From NCBI GenBank assembly GCA_021234155.1, contig JAJEKV010000038.1, forward strand, positions 9,948,092 to 10,012,091: 64,000 nt of DNA. Direction: 5' to 3'. The position numbers were made by a program, and so were the translations under genes. Each line of letters starts with the position of its first letter. Within the stretch, counting starts at the first letter, position 1. Shown here one piece after another: positions 22,407 through 34,439 of this stretch. Origin of the DNA: Isoetes taiwanensis (Eukaryota > Streptophyta > Lycopodiopsida > Isoetales > Isoetaceae). Under the pieces are notes generated by a model. That model saw only the letters and a list, made by a program, of their open reading frames with translations. It was not told where the DNA came from and ran no database searches.

Positions 22407-25400
22407 ATGGGGAGCCTTACAGAAAAGCGGAAGGATGGAGATACTCCGGTGCAGGAGAATGGGGCAGATGCTGTTGACAAAAAATGATGAAAAGGTATGC
22501 GAAAGCTTGAAACCTGTAGAAGGGACCGTTTTACCTGCAGAAGAGCAGGAAAAGAGCGAAAATAGTGATAAACTTAAGGATGAGGAGGTAAAGGATAATC
22601 AAATCATGGATGAAGAAAACCCAAAGAGGAAAACAGCAACTACTGAGAAAATCGAAGCAGCTGAGGAAGCTCCAGAGCCAGATACGAAGGAAATAGAAGA
22701 AGACAAGAAAGAGGAAAGCGAGGTGTCTGAGAAAACCGAGGTATCTGATAAAACCCATAAAGATGAAGAGCAGAATGAGGATGATTCTGAAGCAAAAGTA
22801 GATGCCATGGAAGTAGATACAAAGGAAAAAGTAAGTAAGCCGGAGCAACGGCAAGGTGGAAAAAAAAGGAAGGGAAGACCACCCAAATCGGCCGAGAAGG
22901 CAAAAACTAAGAAGACAAAGGAAGATGACGAAGCTGTAGAGGATAAGAAAGAAGGTGCAGAGGACGATACAAAAAAGGAAGATGTTATCACAAAAGAAGA
23001 CGAAGGTAAGGTGGGCGATGAAGGAAAATCGGCACCCAAAAGGAGGAGAAAGAGAGAGCAGAAACCAGAAACTCCTGTCACTCCCAGCGAGAGGCCAGCA
23101 AGAGAACGAAAATCTATCGAGAGATTTGCTTCGTCCATCGAAAGGCCTAAGGCAAAGGATCTCGAGATTAAGAAGGTTGGAGTTATTTTGGCTTTCCTAA
23201 CTCTAAAAAAAAAAGGGTTGATTTTGCATGCTTGCTTGAAGTGATCTGTCCGCTCTTTTGTACATGCAGGGTAGTGGTACACCCTAAAAGATATTCCAAT
23301 GGTTAGTGTCGAAATTTGGACTCTGATCCGCTTTTGAAATTGCGATTTGCTTTGCCGCTTCACTGTAAAATTGTTTGGCGTTTTGTTCTTAAACTTCTGG
23401 TGTTAACAGTGGTATTCAAGCTTTATCAAAAGAAATCCAAGCGAGAAGAGCCTTACACGAGTTCTTCATATACCTTGCTTTTTGGTACTCGTGGCAAGGT
23501 TGTACTTTGCTTTCACATTTGAGAATTTCCTAAGAAGATTAGCGGCTTTTTGTATCTGACATGCAGATCGTCTTACATGCAGACAAATCAAGGAAGGCTA
23601 ACATTTTTGCAGTTTTCTGGTTATGTTTTGGGGTGTTAACGAGGTATGCATTTTCTTTTTCCTGATTTCTTAAGTCGCATGTGTTGAGTATATGGCAATT
23701 GATTGTGAGGCCTTACGGATGGAGCATGGCTTTTGTGTTTTAAAAATAATGACAAACGAATTCACAGATGTGGGCACAGCAATGAAGAAAATGAGTTATT
23801 GTTAGTTCGAGCCATAGGCACCCTGTGTAAATAGTCTTGTACAGCAATGCATCATATTTCAAGGTTCATCATATGTGAAAAAGATTAGCAGCAATTTCTT
23901 TTTTCGCAGTCCTTAGATTGCCTGTTTCTTACTTTTATAGATGTTCCATCTGGTTGGAGATTATTTAACTTTGTTATGTATTTAATTGCCATGAGGGTCG
24001 ATGCACCTGATTTGCTTATTAACAGTTATTGTTTTACGAGTTGAGTTTGATTATTTTTAGCAATCTTGCAGAAATTAAGTGCACTTTTGTTGAGTGAGAT
24101 TACTAATCTCCACTTGATGCACAGGAGAAAGAGAAGTCAAAAGTGAAGGACAAGATTGAGCACTGCACAAAGGAAAGCCTGTTCGAATTTGCTGAGCTGA
24201 TGGACTTAAATATGACTAAAACTTCCAAAAAGGTGTTTTTTCTGGATTTTTTTTTTATATTAGTATAAGTAAATATATACCGCCTCTGTTAAAATTTGGG
24301 ATATTGACTACAGGAGGAACTTTGTAGCAAGCTTCTTGAATTTTGGGAGGCACCCCACCAAACAAATGACACAATTTTAGAGGAGAAGGAAGAGGTGAAG
24401 CTTATAAAATGATTAATGTATAGTGTGGTGTCTTTTCTGCATACTAATGAATGACATGCACATTCCAGAAAAAGGCAGAATAAACGGAGAAGCTCTGGTG
24501 GGGACCACAGGGAGATCAACCCAGGGGACCCCAAAGGTTATATGGGTTTTGTGTGTTTTTTGTGCATTATAAAGTGCCTGCATCTGTCTAATTTTAATGC
24601 TGCAATGTGCCAGTTCTGCCGCAGATTCTCTTATTGCAGTTTTCAAGTTGGAATGTCGAATATCTAAGGGCTTTATTGGCTCTGTTTAATTTTGTTTTGG
24701 TTGTTGTGCAGAAGCAAAAGACTGATGCAGACACTCCAAGACAAAGGAGGAGGAAAAAGAAAAATGTTTCTGATGATGAAGAAAATGAGTCTTTGGAGGA
24801 GGAGGAAGAGGTTGAAAAAGAACACCACAAAGAAACTGATGATGAGCCCGATGAAGATGTGAAATCAGATACTGAAGCACCTGCCAGTATGGATACTGAC
24901 GATCCAGATACTGAAAAGGATGAAGCATCTGATAAGGAGGAACCAGTAAAGAAATCTTCCAAGTCTGGCACAACCGACAAAAGGTGTTCTCGAGAAAAGA
25001 ATAGGAAAGTTAAAGATCCCTCACCAGAGAAGGATGAAGAAGAAAAGCAACCTAGGAAGAGAGGAAGACCAAAAGGGTACAAAGTTCAAAAACACCACAG
25101 GATAAAGAAAACTACACCTAAGAGGCAAGCAAAGGAAACACCGGCAAAGAAAACATCACCTCAAAAAAGCGGCACCACCAACTCCAGCTTTGAACCAACA
25201 AAAAATCCAGAGGCAGGCCTCGGAAGGACAAAGGCAAGCTATATACTTTATTGGTTATTTAGCCAAAGCCATTTTTTTATATGATCAAAGTGTGCATGCA
25301 TGTGGTGTTCTAGTTTTGTAGATAGTGTAAAATTTTTGATTTATGCAAAAATTTTATTGGTCTTTTCAGGAAAGGGTAAGGGGTGAGAATGATACAGCTT

Positions 25401-25838
25401 AAAAAACAAGTCCCCGTTTCCAACAGATGAAATTCAGAGCGGAGATAGTGAGCTTTTAAACAATGTTGTGGACTTTAACAAGGTAGTTGTGGTTTTAATG
25501 TGTTTTCATATTTATAACGCATCAGCATAATCTCCTCTCCTAAGAAAAATTTTATTTCCATTTTCAGGTCACTTTCTCGGATGTTCTGAAGCAGCTTGGT
25601 AAGTCAATGAAACCTTTCCTTAAAGCTGAGCGAACTATTTACACTTGTATTCTGATGCTTATCTTTTCTTGCGATGTGCAGGAGAAAAGTTTAAGGTTGA
25701 TCTGACATGTGAGAAGAAGAGCCATGTGAAGGTTTTAATACGAGAAGAGATAAGCAAGCTATGGAGGATGGGGATGAAGAAGAAGATGAAAAACCAGAAG
25801 ATTCGGCAAAAGAAGATGTGGCTGCTGGTGCTGATTAA
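22407..25838 (+). CDS. DEK: DEK-like chromatin protein, multi-exon
   Basis: Plant DEK proteins are nuclear chromatin architectural factors that bind DNA and histones. Eleven exons can be traced by GT-AG sites (one GC-AG): to 23175, 23270-23301, 23410-23498, 23583-23643, 24125-24232, 24314-24394, 24469-24536, 24712-25233 (GC donor), 25370-25482, 25568-25598 and from 25682 to a TAA at 25836-25838. Exon 1 is acidic and lysine-rich with an AT-hook-like KRKGRPPK. Exons 2-6 form the conserved core: GSGTPL, LLFGTRGK, QFSGYV, then KDKIEHCTKESLFEFAELMD and KLLEFWEAP. Exon 8 has KRGRPKG and, in a shifted frame, RGRPRK AT hooks. Exons 10-11 form the DEK_C domain: VTFSDVLKQLG then EKFKVDLTCEKKSHVKVLIR. 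Single-base indels at homopolymers break the frame at about 22485, 23284, 23628, 24470, 25205 and 25766. With all splice sites intact I read these as consensus errors, though a recent pseudogene is possible. Start: ATG 22407 follows a 9-codon upstream frame (22380-22406) ending just before it; ATG 22380 is the alternative. The symbol names the family. Confidence 0.9.
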
Positions 25839-28107
25839 TGTATGGAAGATTGATAATAATTTGAAATTGAGGGATTACTGATCTTGCTTTTGGGACGTTT
25901 TGTTCCAATGTGTAAAACATTAATCAGCTAACAAAAAAGAATTGACGTCTGTAATTTTATAGGGTTTTTTTGTAGGTTGTTTTTGCTTAAATTGTTTCTG
26001 GAAGGTGCTGGATGCTACTGGACGGCATGAGTTGGGGAGGATCATCTGTAATTCAGCCATGGCGTGTACGAAATACCATATGATTATTCATTAACAGGTT
26101 ACATACACCATGGGTTCTCATGTAAATTTCTGTTTTAATTATTTGCGGCCGTTTGTCCAGAGATGTTTTTCTCATGCATTCAAAGTCCTATTCCTTGGAA
26201 AGATAGTGCACAATGTTGGTGGCAAAGACACTGGTGAGGTATTCCCTTGCACAATGGCCCTTTTACTTCTTCGAGCTCTTATAAATGGTGTTTTTGAATG
26301 CTATAAGTTTTGTATGCCCACAATCTATAAATAATTTTGTTGGCACTTGTATATACAAACTGACTTTATGGATCTCGATTGTTGGATGGCCTGGCCTTGG
26401 CCTGTTAACGTTTATTTTAAGATTTAAAGCTTGCTGACAACGTGACCTGCAAACACTAAGAGTTGTTGTCTCATGATCTTCACTGTGGACATTTTGCCAG
26501 TTAGAACATATTGATTCTTCGTGATCTCATGACCAATATAAATTCATCCATTTATCGTGGTTTTTGTTTATCTAGAAATTTTTTAAGAATGTGTAATTTT
26601 CCTACTAGTTAGAACTGCATTTTTTAAAAATGCAAAAATTTTAGGGCGTTTATTCCGTTCGCAATCTGATTTTAAACTTTAATAAAGGACATCAAACTTG
26701 AGGAAATCATCGGACTGGACTTTAAAATCGGATTGGGAATGGAACAAAAATAGCTCACAATGATAGTCACTTGTATAAAACACATAAGCTACGAAAAATT
26801 TATTGCGGCTGCATTGACATTTCTCATTACCGACGGTTTGTGTCACATGTCCGATAGGACGCTGCCTTGTGGCGTGACGTTAAAATCTCTTCTTCTTCTT
26901 CTTCTTTACAGATTGGGGTACCTTTATTATTTAGTTCATTCTAGTACAACTTTATAGAAATGGACTATGGAGGACTTGCATATAGCTTCAAATGCTGATA
27001 GTTCTAAATAAATGGACATGAGAATTAAAACTTAACGATTAAACTATAGAAGGAAACGTGATAGCCTCATCCGTACCATATCGACGGAGGGATTTGAATC
27101 GCATGAAGAAGGGATTTGAATCTCCATGAGTCAAAAGTAGCATATGGGTTTTCAAAATTGGTGGTATTCAAAATTGGATGGAGTAGGATAGAAACATATT
27201 GATTAACAAGGAAAAAAATATTGGGTAGGATTTAAAATTGGTGGTTTGGATGTAGTAGGATAGAAAAGATTGATTAGCAAGGAAACAAATATTGGATAGG
27301 ATTTAACAAAGGATAGAAACATAAAAAGGATTGAATTGAACAAATTTTGAATACAAATTAGAGCGGAAAAGGGATCCATGGATTGGGGCGGAAAATGAAG
27401 CAAGGAGGAAGGATTGGTGTGCGGGATAGATCTTATAAAGGGAGGATTGAGGCCAAGGTTTTCTTAAGCTTGAAGCACTTGAGAATAAGCTTTTGTCCCA
27501 TATAGCATATATTACGCACAAGTCCACCGATTAGGACAGATTTGATTGATTTATAATAAATTCAAGCATAAATATGCTCCTCCAAAGATACAGAGACTTT
27601 TTTTTGTTTTTCTTAAAATATTTTTGATTTTTCTTTATAATTCCTAATTACGTTAGGATATATAGTTATCGATGAGCTATACATTTTAAGGACCCATGGC
27701 ATATAAGGTTTAAGACGTGTCGGGATTATTTTGAAATACTCCCCGATGCGCAATAGCAACACTTGGCAAATCGTTTGCCATGGAAAGTCCGTAGTATGAA
27801 ACTCTATGGATTATGCATTTTTCAAAAACATAAAACTATAGAATCTTACACGTTCTCTATTAAAGTACGATATCCCAAAATGGTGAGAGACCAAATATGT
27901 TATGGTCGTCCACTTAAATCACTTAAGGGGCACCGCGGATAATTGAGGTATAATTTCTCCACCATATGAAGTAATATCGGCTTCTGTTGGATTCCTTTCA
28001 AGATAATTCGTCATGTGGTCCATTATTTTTGGCCCGTTAGAGCTCATCAGGACCATTAATGTGCACCCCAAGCAGTCGCTAAGGCCCTTGGCTCCGTGTA
28101 GCAATAA
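25839..28107. other. DEK 3' flank, no gene seen
   Basis: The first few hundred bases are presumably the DEK 3' UTR. Beyond that only short unrecognised frames occur (for example 26110-26334, plus strand). A TTC run lies near 26888 and a tandem repeat at 27160-27320. I see no exon-like or transposon coding signal. Confidence 0.4.
27160..27320. repeat. Two-copy ~77-bp tandem repeat
   Basis: Two imperfect head-to-tail units share AAATTGGTGG, GTAGGATAGAAA, TTGATTARCAAGGAAA and TATTGGRTAGGATTTAA. Non-coding. Confidence 0.75.
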
Positions 28108-31100
28108 TTGCCACCCTATCGCACCAATTATAAATCTCGCGAAGTCTTAGACCATCGGCCGAGGGAAACTAGACCATGTTATTTCACGACCCCCTCCCCG
28201 AAGATGCATCACCGCGTTGGGGATTCGTCTCAACCATCTTCCTCATGGAACACATGGGAGCATGTTGGACATGACTATCCGGAGCTTGCGGGGATACCAT
28301 GGCTACTCGTCTTCAGCGAATGCCGCGGGGAAGCGGGGACATGCGCTTACTATGGGACAACTCAGCACGGTCGGTTTCCAGATTAGCCAAGATAGACAAA
28401 CATAGCGAGGTACCAGTAGGTGCGTCTTGAGAATTGCAATGGTAGCCCTCTCTTTGTGGTGGCTGCCACATGTAGAGCAACTTCTATCACAACCATCCGG
28501 TGTGGATAGGTTTGCGACCCTATGTCGATCTATCACGATGACATACAACAACACAAAGGGGAGGGTAGGGTCATGCTCGTTGGGGACTTCAATGCCCACA
28601 GCGGCGCGCACGGCCGATGAGATTTGACCCCTCCTCGCCGGATGATGTGTTGCGGTGAGCCCTTCGAAGGAGGTTGGCCCACGGGCATCACCGACATTAG
28701 TCTGGCGCTATGGGAGGGCGGTATTCTTTGTTTCTACCGTATCTTTGATCTAGTGATTTGCAATGGACGATACGGTGGCGATCCTCCAACCAACACCGGC
28801 AACGCCAGGAGAAGGGGGAGGTGGGTCCAGCGTGGTAGACTATGTTTTGGTGGTCGGCGGGGACATGCACCTCGCCAAATATTTTCAAGTGGGAAACGGC
28901 TAGTAGGGATGGAGGTGGACTCGCACCACCCACCGCTCTACTTGCACCGGGGGGTTGCCCCTGTGACGCCTATCCAACACCTCCCCATTATGCCAAAGAC
29001 AGATTGGACTATGCTCCTACTTACTCCCGTGATGCTTACGAAGGATCCGGCAAGCATCTCACAATGCTCAATCACCGGAGCGGGTAAGCAGTGTGCTCAT
29101 GGCGCCCCTCTGGTCAGCCGCAGAGAGGTGTTTTGGGAGAAGTAGCCCGACAAACCTCAAAAGCTGGCCTTTCCGCCGGTGGTTCGTCTTGCAGTGCAAA
29201 AACCGCCAAATCGGGCTCGCCCAAAGTCACGGAACCTGCGCTACCCTGGATGCGTTAAGCAATACCACACTTTCTTCAAGGCTAGAAAGGCCCGGTACAT
29301 TGCGGCCCATCAGCGAGAAATGTTCTTCCTCCCGGAATGTCATCCGGGGACCTTCCGAAAGAGTGCTCGGGGAGACCCGGTGCAGCCCGGGAAACATCTC
29401 CGGACCCGTGGGGGCAATACCTACAACAAATTTGCTCTACTGAGGGTGCAGGCGACATTACCAAAGAAAAGGGGGGCAATCAACAAGGCATTGGGGCAAC
29501 GTAGAGTCGCGAACGTGTAATGGTAGAGTACCCAGCTACTCAAATGGGCGGACCATCCATAGCAATCGGGTACCGCGGACATGTTCAACAAGGCATTGCA
29601 GAAGGTTTTCCCGCGAATGGACCACTAAGCAGTGGTTGTCCCAATGTACAAGGCCCGGCCAATTCTGGGACCATCATGGGAGTCGATGCCAAGATCCTCG
29701 CCCGGGATCCTCGAAAGCTGACAATTGATACAGGATGGCGTGACGTAGGCGCGGGCACTCCTGGCGGGATTGAGGTGAGGCACTCAACCATAGATCATAT
29801 CTTCACCGCAGACTCGGGTTGAGGACGGCCAGGAACCGTCGACAAGGATCTCATTAGCGCCCGTGAGCCGCAAAGGCTTTTGACATTGCCTCGGGCTCTC
29901 GGCGTAGGCAAGATTAAAGTGACTAGACGCCCCTCCCAATTGCGAACGATTAATACGGTTATATGAGACATGCCCGTAGAATTTTCCTTGCAGCCGTGAA
30001 ACAATTCGAGGCGATTATCGGGGGTTCGTCCGTCGGTGCCCTCTCTCTCCCACACTATTTGCTTTGTATATTCATTGGTAGGAGAGTTGGCTGCAGCTGA
30101 TCTTTGGACCGGGGCTCACCTCTTAGACCGGATCATCGGCGGTGATCTATATTGGCGATGTGGACCTCTATCACACACACACTTTCGAGGCGGTGGCGCA
30201 ATGCCATCTCGATGCCCACGGACTTGCGTTTTGCGCGGTGGCCCGACATGTCGCGTCAACTTAGCCCAAAACCAAGGTGGTTACGGTATGCGTCCATACG
30301 GCTGACCACCACCTCAATCCTCACTTATCATTGGCCAAAAATGTTGAAGTGGTGTAAAACACAAATATTTGAGGGTGGAGTTCTGTCGGCCATGACTGGG
30401 ACAATTCCATCCAGTGTTGCGAGCATGGCGGGGTTAAAGGCACTCTATGCAATGGAGAACAATAGCTACAAGCCGGTATGATTAGGCCCCCAATCGCACC
30501 CTATTTAAGGTGCTAGTAGAACCCGTGCTTTTATGCGGAGCTCCAGGGTCTAGGGCCCGATGATTTCCCTCGCCACTTGAAACGACTTGGGCCGGGTGCA
30601 GAAAGCTTTCTTAGCACGAGCCACGGGGGTGAAGTCCACGATCCCATACGGATCTTGTTGCAAAAACATGTTTCTTGCCTCTTCAAAGAGGAGCCCTTGT
30701 GACACATCGTCTACTTCGGAAGGTGGTCACCATGGACGATACTCGTCTCCCTCACTGCCCTTACACTATGGCAATGGGGCCTCAATGCCTAAAGCCAACT
30801 GGCGGGAAAAGAGCCTCGGTGGCTGGTCGGATGGAATGCTGGGGGCAGTGCGTCTAAGTGCAAGCGGAGCGGTCGCCGGGCAGTCTAAGGCGATTACCTT
30901 GGCGCATGCTTCCTCGGTAAGCTCACGGGATGCGGCACTCTTGAACAAGTCAAGGCGGCACATTATCAATACCACATAAATCGAGGTTGGGCCGGGGCCC
31001 ACAATGCTACTGCGCACTCATCTACCCATGAAAAGCGAGATCCATTGCCTCTATCCGCCTGGTGCACACCATCTCCGGATTGAGATAGGGAGATGGGTTG

Positions 31101-31545
31101 GAGAGCTGCGTCGGGAGAGGCTTTGTCCATATTTGCTAGGTTGGGCTGTGGAAGGCAGATGCCCACACCCTTGAGTTGCCCCGGCATATGATGACATTTG
31201 GACACGCTATCTTTGGTGGTCCATCTGGCCGACCCCGATGAGATCTTGAGCACAAGCTCGGTATAGAGGTTGAGCTCATACATTCAAGAGAGATCATGGA
31301 TCCCGAGATCGGCTTTGGCCCTCGGTCCTTACGATGCATGTATATATTTACGTCTATATTTGTATTTGTTTTTGTATTTATGCAGGTTTGACAACAAGCC
31401 TATTCCTGTCACGGTTTTTCCCCCAAACAACCCTTTAGGGTGGGGAGGGGGTTTTTTCCGGACATTAATACGCTTGCTGCGCCTCTTATTGGGTCCCATA
31501 GACCAATTGATCTCCGTGGACGATAAAAACTATATTCTATTCTAA
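28108..31545 (+). pseudogene. LINE retrotransposon, decayed EEP-RT ORF2
   Basis: Read left to right across frame shifts, this is a non-LTR retrotransposon. The endonuclease (EEP) part is marked by VMLVGDFNAHSG (about 28570), then DLVICNGRYGGDPPTNTG (about 28750), VVDYVLV and DSHHPPLYLH (to about 28950). The reverse transcriptase part is marked by PANSGTIMGVDAKILARDPR (about 29655), RHSTIDHIFT (29790), a KAFDTVPRALG-like segment (29870), GDVDLYHTHF (30160) and NLAQNQGG…YG. The post-RT part has GLKALYAMENNSYKP (30430), VQKAF (30595) and a zinc-knuckle-like segment near 31070-31130. The 3' end is GGTCCCATAGACCAATTGAT, then GTGGACGATAAAA and an ATTCTATTCTA tail. It is inactive as written. The same 3' end occurs at 53.9 kb. 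Confidence 0.8.
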
Positions 31546-32043
31546 ATTGACCTCTTCCACTGCTACAATGCTATGGGATGCACATTCTTTTGTTTGCTTC
31601 TACCATTGAATATCTAACCTTTAATTCTCTAGATCACGTGTGAACATCATGTTCCCCCAACATTCACATCTCACAAGAGTAATGAAAATGAATGAAATTC
31701 ATCACCATTTTACAAAGAGAGCATATAATTTATCATGATGACTTTATTTTTTTTTTGGGCTAGTATTTAGCCCAAGCGGTACAGTGAGACACACCCATTC
31801 CATCATTTTTTTATTTTTTTATTTTTTGACACATATTGAACATGTACTTGACCAATATCATTATTTATATTCACTAATTTATCATGTCTAGAATGACATG
31901 TATTTTTTTGATGGCTTAAAGATCTGGATATTCTTATGCAAACTGGATTTAAGGGTAACTTCATTATATACCAGCGTAGCTATTTTAAATCAACAATTTT
32001 AATTCATTTAGATGCGATCATGGTTACATCCAGGTATTAGGAC
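31546..32043. other. AT-rich spacer, nothing recognised
   Basis: AT-rich with several T runs. No coding or repeat signal beyond simple sequence. Confidence 0.5.
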
Positions 32044-32254
32044 ATGCAATTTAATTATTTTTCACTTGGTTCGAACTAGGCAATATTTCATCCTAAGTTG
32101 CATCCTCTGTTTTGGTTCCTTACTAAATTTCATTTATGAATCATATATATTTAGGAATTTGCTATCTTTAAAGATGTTATCCATAACCAACATGGCAATG
32201 TAATTGCCTTATGTCAAGCCAACGAATTGTCATAACTATTAGTACGCCTCATAG
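32044..32254. repeat. 211-bp flanking duplication, left copy
   Basis: Starts ATGCAATTTAATTATTTTTC and ends GTACGCCTCATAG, directly against the first copia LTR. A near-identical 211-bp copy lies at 47378-47588, directly after the last LTR. In this copy the site corresponding to the right-hand copia insertion (…GGAC/ATGCA…) is empty. Confidence 0.95.
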
Positions 32255-32894
32255 TGATAGAAACAGAAGCTTTTGAGTGGGGAATTGAACCAGGAGATAA
32301 GAAAACCACTGACTCAATCTCCTACACTCTTCTCCCTTTTAAAATTCAAAATCCACAAAGGATTAGCGTACACTTAATCGTTTTTAATACGTATTAACCA
32401 CACGGGCTTAGCGAGAAGATAAGATCAATGCTTGGGATAACATTGAATAAGCACAAAATAACCACGGGCTTAACGGAAGATAAGATCAATCTTTGGATAA
32501 CTTTGAATAAGCACAAAACGGAAACTGGAATGCTTTTGGTCGGACCAATTTACATCAGCGCGTTACCCTAAAGTGATCGATTCTTCTTCCAATCTCGAAA
32601 CGTTGCCCATAGATGCAATTTCGGCGATTACTCAAGACAAATTCTTCAAAGGCAGTTCGGCCGGCACTCTCCAAAGATCCGACTGGTCCTCAGGCCCGTT
32701 GCGGATTCTCAGTGCCCGACCTAATAAACAATATTTGCTTTTTTTTCCCTCGTTGCCCTCCTTTCTTTTTGCTTACCTCTTTTAAAATAACCTTAGCATG
32801 CAAACATAATATCTTGAAATAATCCATGTGTTTTATATGTGACCGCCACATGTAGCTAGCCATCAACCATCACATAGGCATGACAAGCACTACA
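32255..32894 (-). repeat. Copia LTR 1 (3' LTR of E2)
   Basis: A 640-bp LTR running forward from TGATAGAAACAG to GCACTACA; on the element strand it starts TGTAGTGC. It matches 41810-42452 and 46745-47377. Left flank CATAG is presumably one copy of E2's 5-bp target duplication. Confidence 0.93.
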
Positions 32895-32915
32895 ATCCAA
32901 CAATCTCCCCCTCAT
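32895..32915 (-). other. Polypurine tract of copia E2
   Basis: On the minus strand GAGGGGGAGATTGTTGGAT immediately precedes the LTR start TGTAGTGC. It is the standard copia plus-strand primer. The same tract lies at 42453-42473 for E1. Confidence 0.9.
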
Positions 32916-32917
32916 GC

Positions 32918-33612
32918 CTATATGATAACAGTCCCAACATCTTCTACCCCTAGTTCTTTTTGAAACATTTTGAATTTGGATTCAGGCAGAGCCTTTGTAA
33001 ATATGTCTGCACACTGCATATCTGTAGCTCTATATAGTACAGCTATTTCCCCACTTTTCACGTGATCGCGTATGAAGTGATTATGCAGCTCAATATGTTT
33101 TGTTCTTTCATGTAAAACTGGATTTTTAGTCATGGCAATACAGCTTGTATTATCACAATATAATGGCGTTGGCTTTCTCTGTACTAGGCCTAATTCTGCA
33201 AGTAATCGCCTAAGCCAAATTATTTCTCTAGAAGCAAGAGACACTGCTGCATACTCAGCTTCTGCCGTAGAAAGAGCAATAGAGGTTTGTTTCTTACTTT
33301 TCCAAGCGATAGCTGTTTTGCCTAGTAAGCAAGCATATCCTGATCTCGACTTACGTGTATCCACATCACCACCCCAATTTGCATCTGCAAAACCTTCAAG
33401 CAATAGACTTTCCAATTTTACACCAAGTTCACGCCTGAAAATAAGACCATAGTTTAGAGTGCCTTTTAAAAACCTTAGAATACGTTTTGCACATTTCCAA
33501 TGTCCTTCACCAGGATTGTTTAGAAATTGACTTAACATATTTACTCCATATGAAATGTCAGGACGTGTACAGTTTGATACATATTGTAGACACCCAATAA
33601 GTTCTCTATAAG
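32918..33612 (-). CDS. Copia E2 RNase H / end of pol
   Basis: The C-terminal part of the copia polyprotein, starting at [20 protein letters not shown] (end of RT/connection) and continuing through the RNase H domain: [29 protein letters not shown] and [16 protein letters not shown]. RNase H removes the RNA strand during reverse transcription. The frame stays open to its natural stop at 32918, next to the polypurine tract. The open frame also runs about 27 codons into the inserted DNA transposon (to 33694), but those residues are not part of pol. In the uninterrupted E1 copy the preceding residues are MNRP, so the insertion falls exactly between P and Y of [11 protein letters not shown]. Confidence 0.92.
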
Positions 33613-33640
33613 AACAAGGTTGCGTATTAAACGGGAGCAA
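33613..33640 (+). repeat. Left terminal inverted repeat
   Basis: AACAAGGTTGCGTATTAAAC followed by GGGAGC. Pairs with 38186-38213 and matches 58212-58239 (AACAAGATTGCGAATTAAAC). Confidence 0.9.
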
Positions 33641-33984
33641 ATCATTGAAATGGGAGCAAAAGGAATATTCCTTAAAGATTCCCTTTTTTTCCAAAAAAGG
33701 AGCTAAAAAGAAGTAAAAAATTTATTTTGGTCATAAAATTGCATTTCGACCCCCCCAAAATCACTCATTTTTTTGTGCAAAGAGAAAATTGACTATGTCA
33801 AAGTGACACTTTTCCTAACAGTTAGAATTTACCAGGAGTGTGTTTTTAGAGAAAACCACTAATTTAAGTGTACATCCTACACAACATTTTGTTAGCTTGG
33901 ATTGTATTACAGAAAAAGGTACTTTTAGGTTACAATTAATCATTTTTTGATGATATAATATTTTAAAGTACCAAAATTATATTC

Positions 33985-34120
33985 CAGAATATACTTTTGC
34001 TATTCGAGGATAACAAAAGTGTATTCCGGAATACACTTTTGCTTTTCTTAAAAGTCAAAGTGTATTCCAGAATACATTTTTGTTCTTGCTCGAATTCAAA
34101 GTGTATTCCACTTTTGCTGT
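33985..34120. repeat. Palindrome array, left (GTGTATTCNNGAATACAC)
   Basis: Three full or near-full copies and one half copy of a palindrome built on GTATTCNNGAATAC. The one at 34014-34041 is a perfect 28-bp palindrome with core GTGTATTCCGGAATACAC. Spacers are AAAG/CTTTT-rich. A further copy lies at 34511-34526. TTCNNGAA is also the core of heat-shock elements. Confidence 0.85.
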
Positions 34121-34439
34121 ACAAGTTTTTGAGACTCAACAGTGATCTTGCAATTTTCCAGGTTTTTTGGGTTTTTGGCATTTTCAATGACCTTGCAATC
34201 TTCTCTGTTTCAGTTAATTTGAATGACCTTGCAATTTTATTTTTTTTATGTGCGATTTTATTTTATTTTTTTATGTGGGAATATATTTCCTATTCTAGAA
34301 TAACAAAATGATAAACAAAGCAACATTAAATAGGCTTTTCGATATTTTCCATGACTTCACAAATTTTTTTTTTCCAATTATTTGAATGACCATTATTTGT
34401 TTGTTTCTTTGGGATACAGGAAGATGGTTCTAAATAATA

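Noticed and set aside
22599-23363. 254-codon minus-strand frame (Ser/Phe-rich)
   Set aside because: It is the antisense shadow of the Glu/Lys-rich DEK exon 1.
26110-26334. 74-codon plus-strand frame downstream of DEK as a small gene
   Set aside because: No recognisable motif and no independent support; within probable 3' flanking sequence.
28303-28611. Minus-strand frames in the 28-31 kb region as genes
   Set aside because: They are antisense to the LINE endonuclease/RT traces on the plus strand.
33132-33452. 106-codon plus-strand frame, repeated in E1 at 42641-43015
   Set aside because: Antisense shadow of copia RNase H; present in both copies only because the copies are near-identical.
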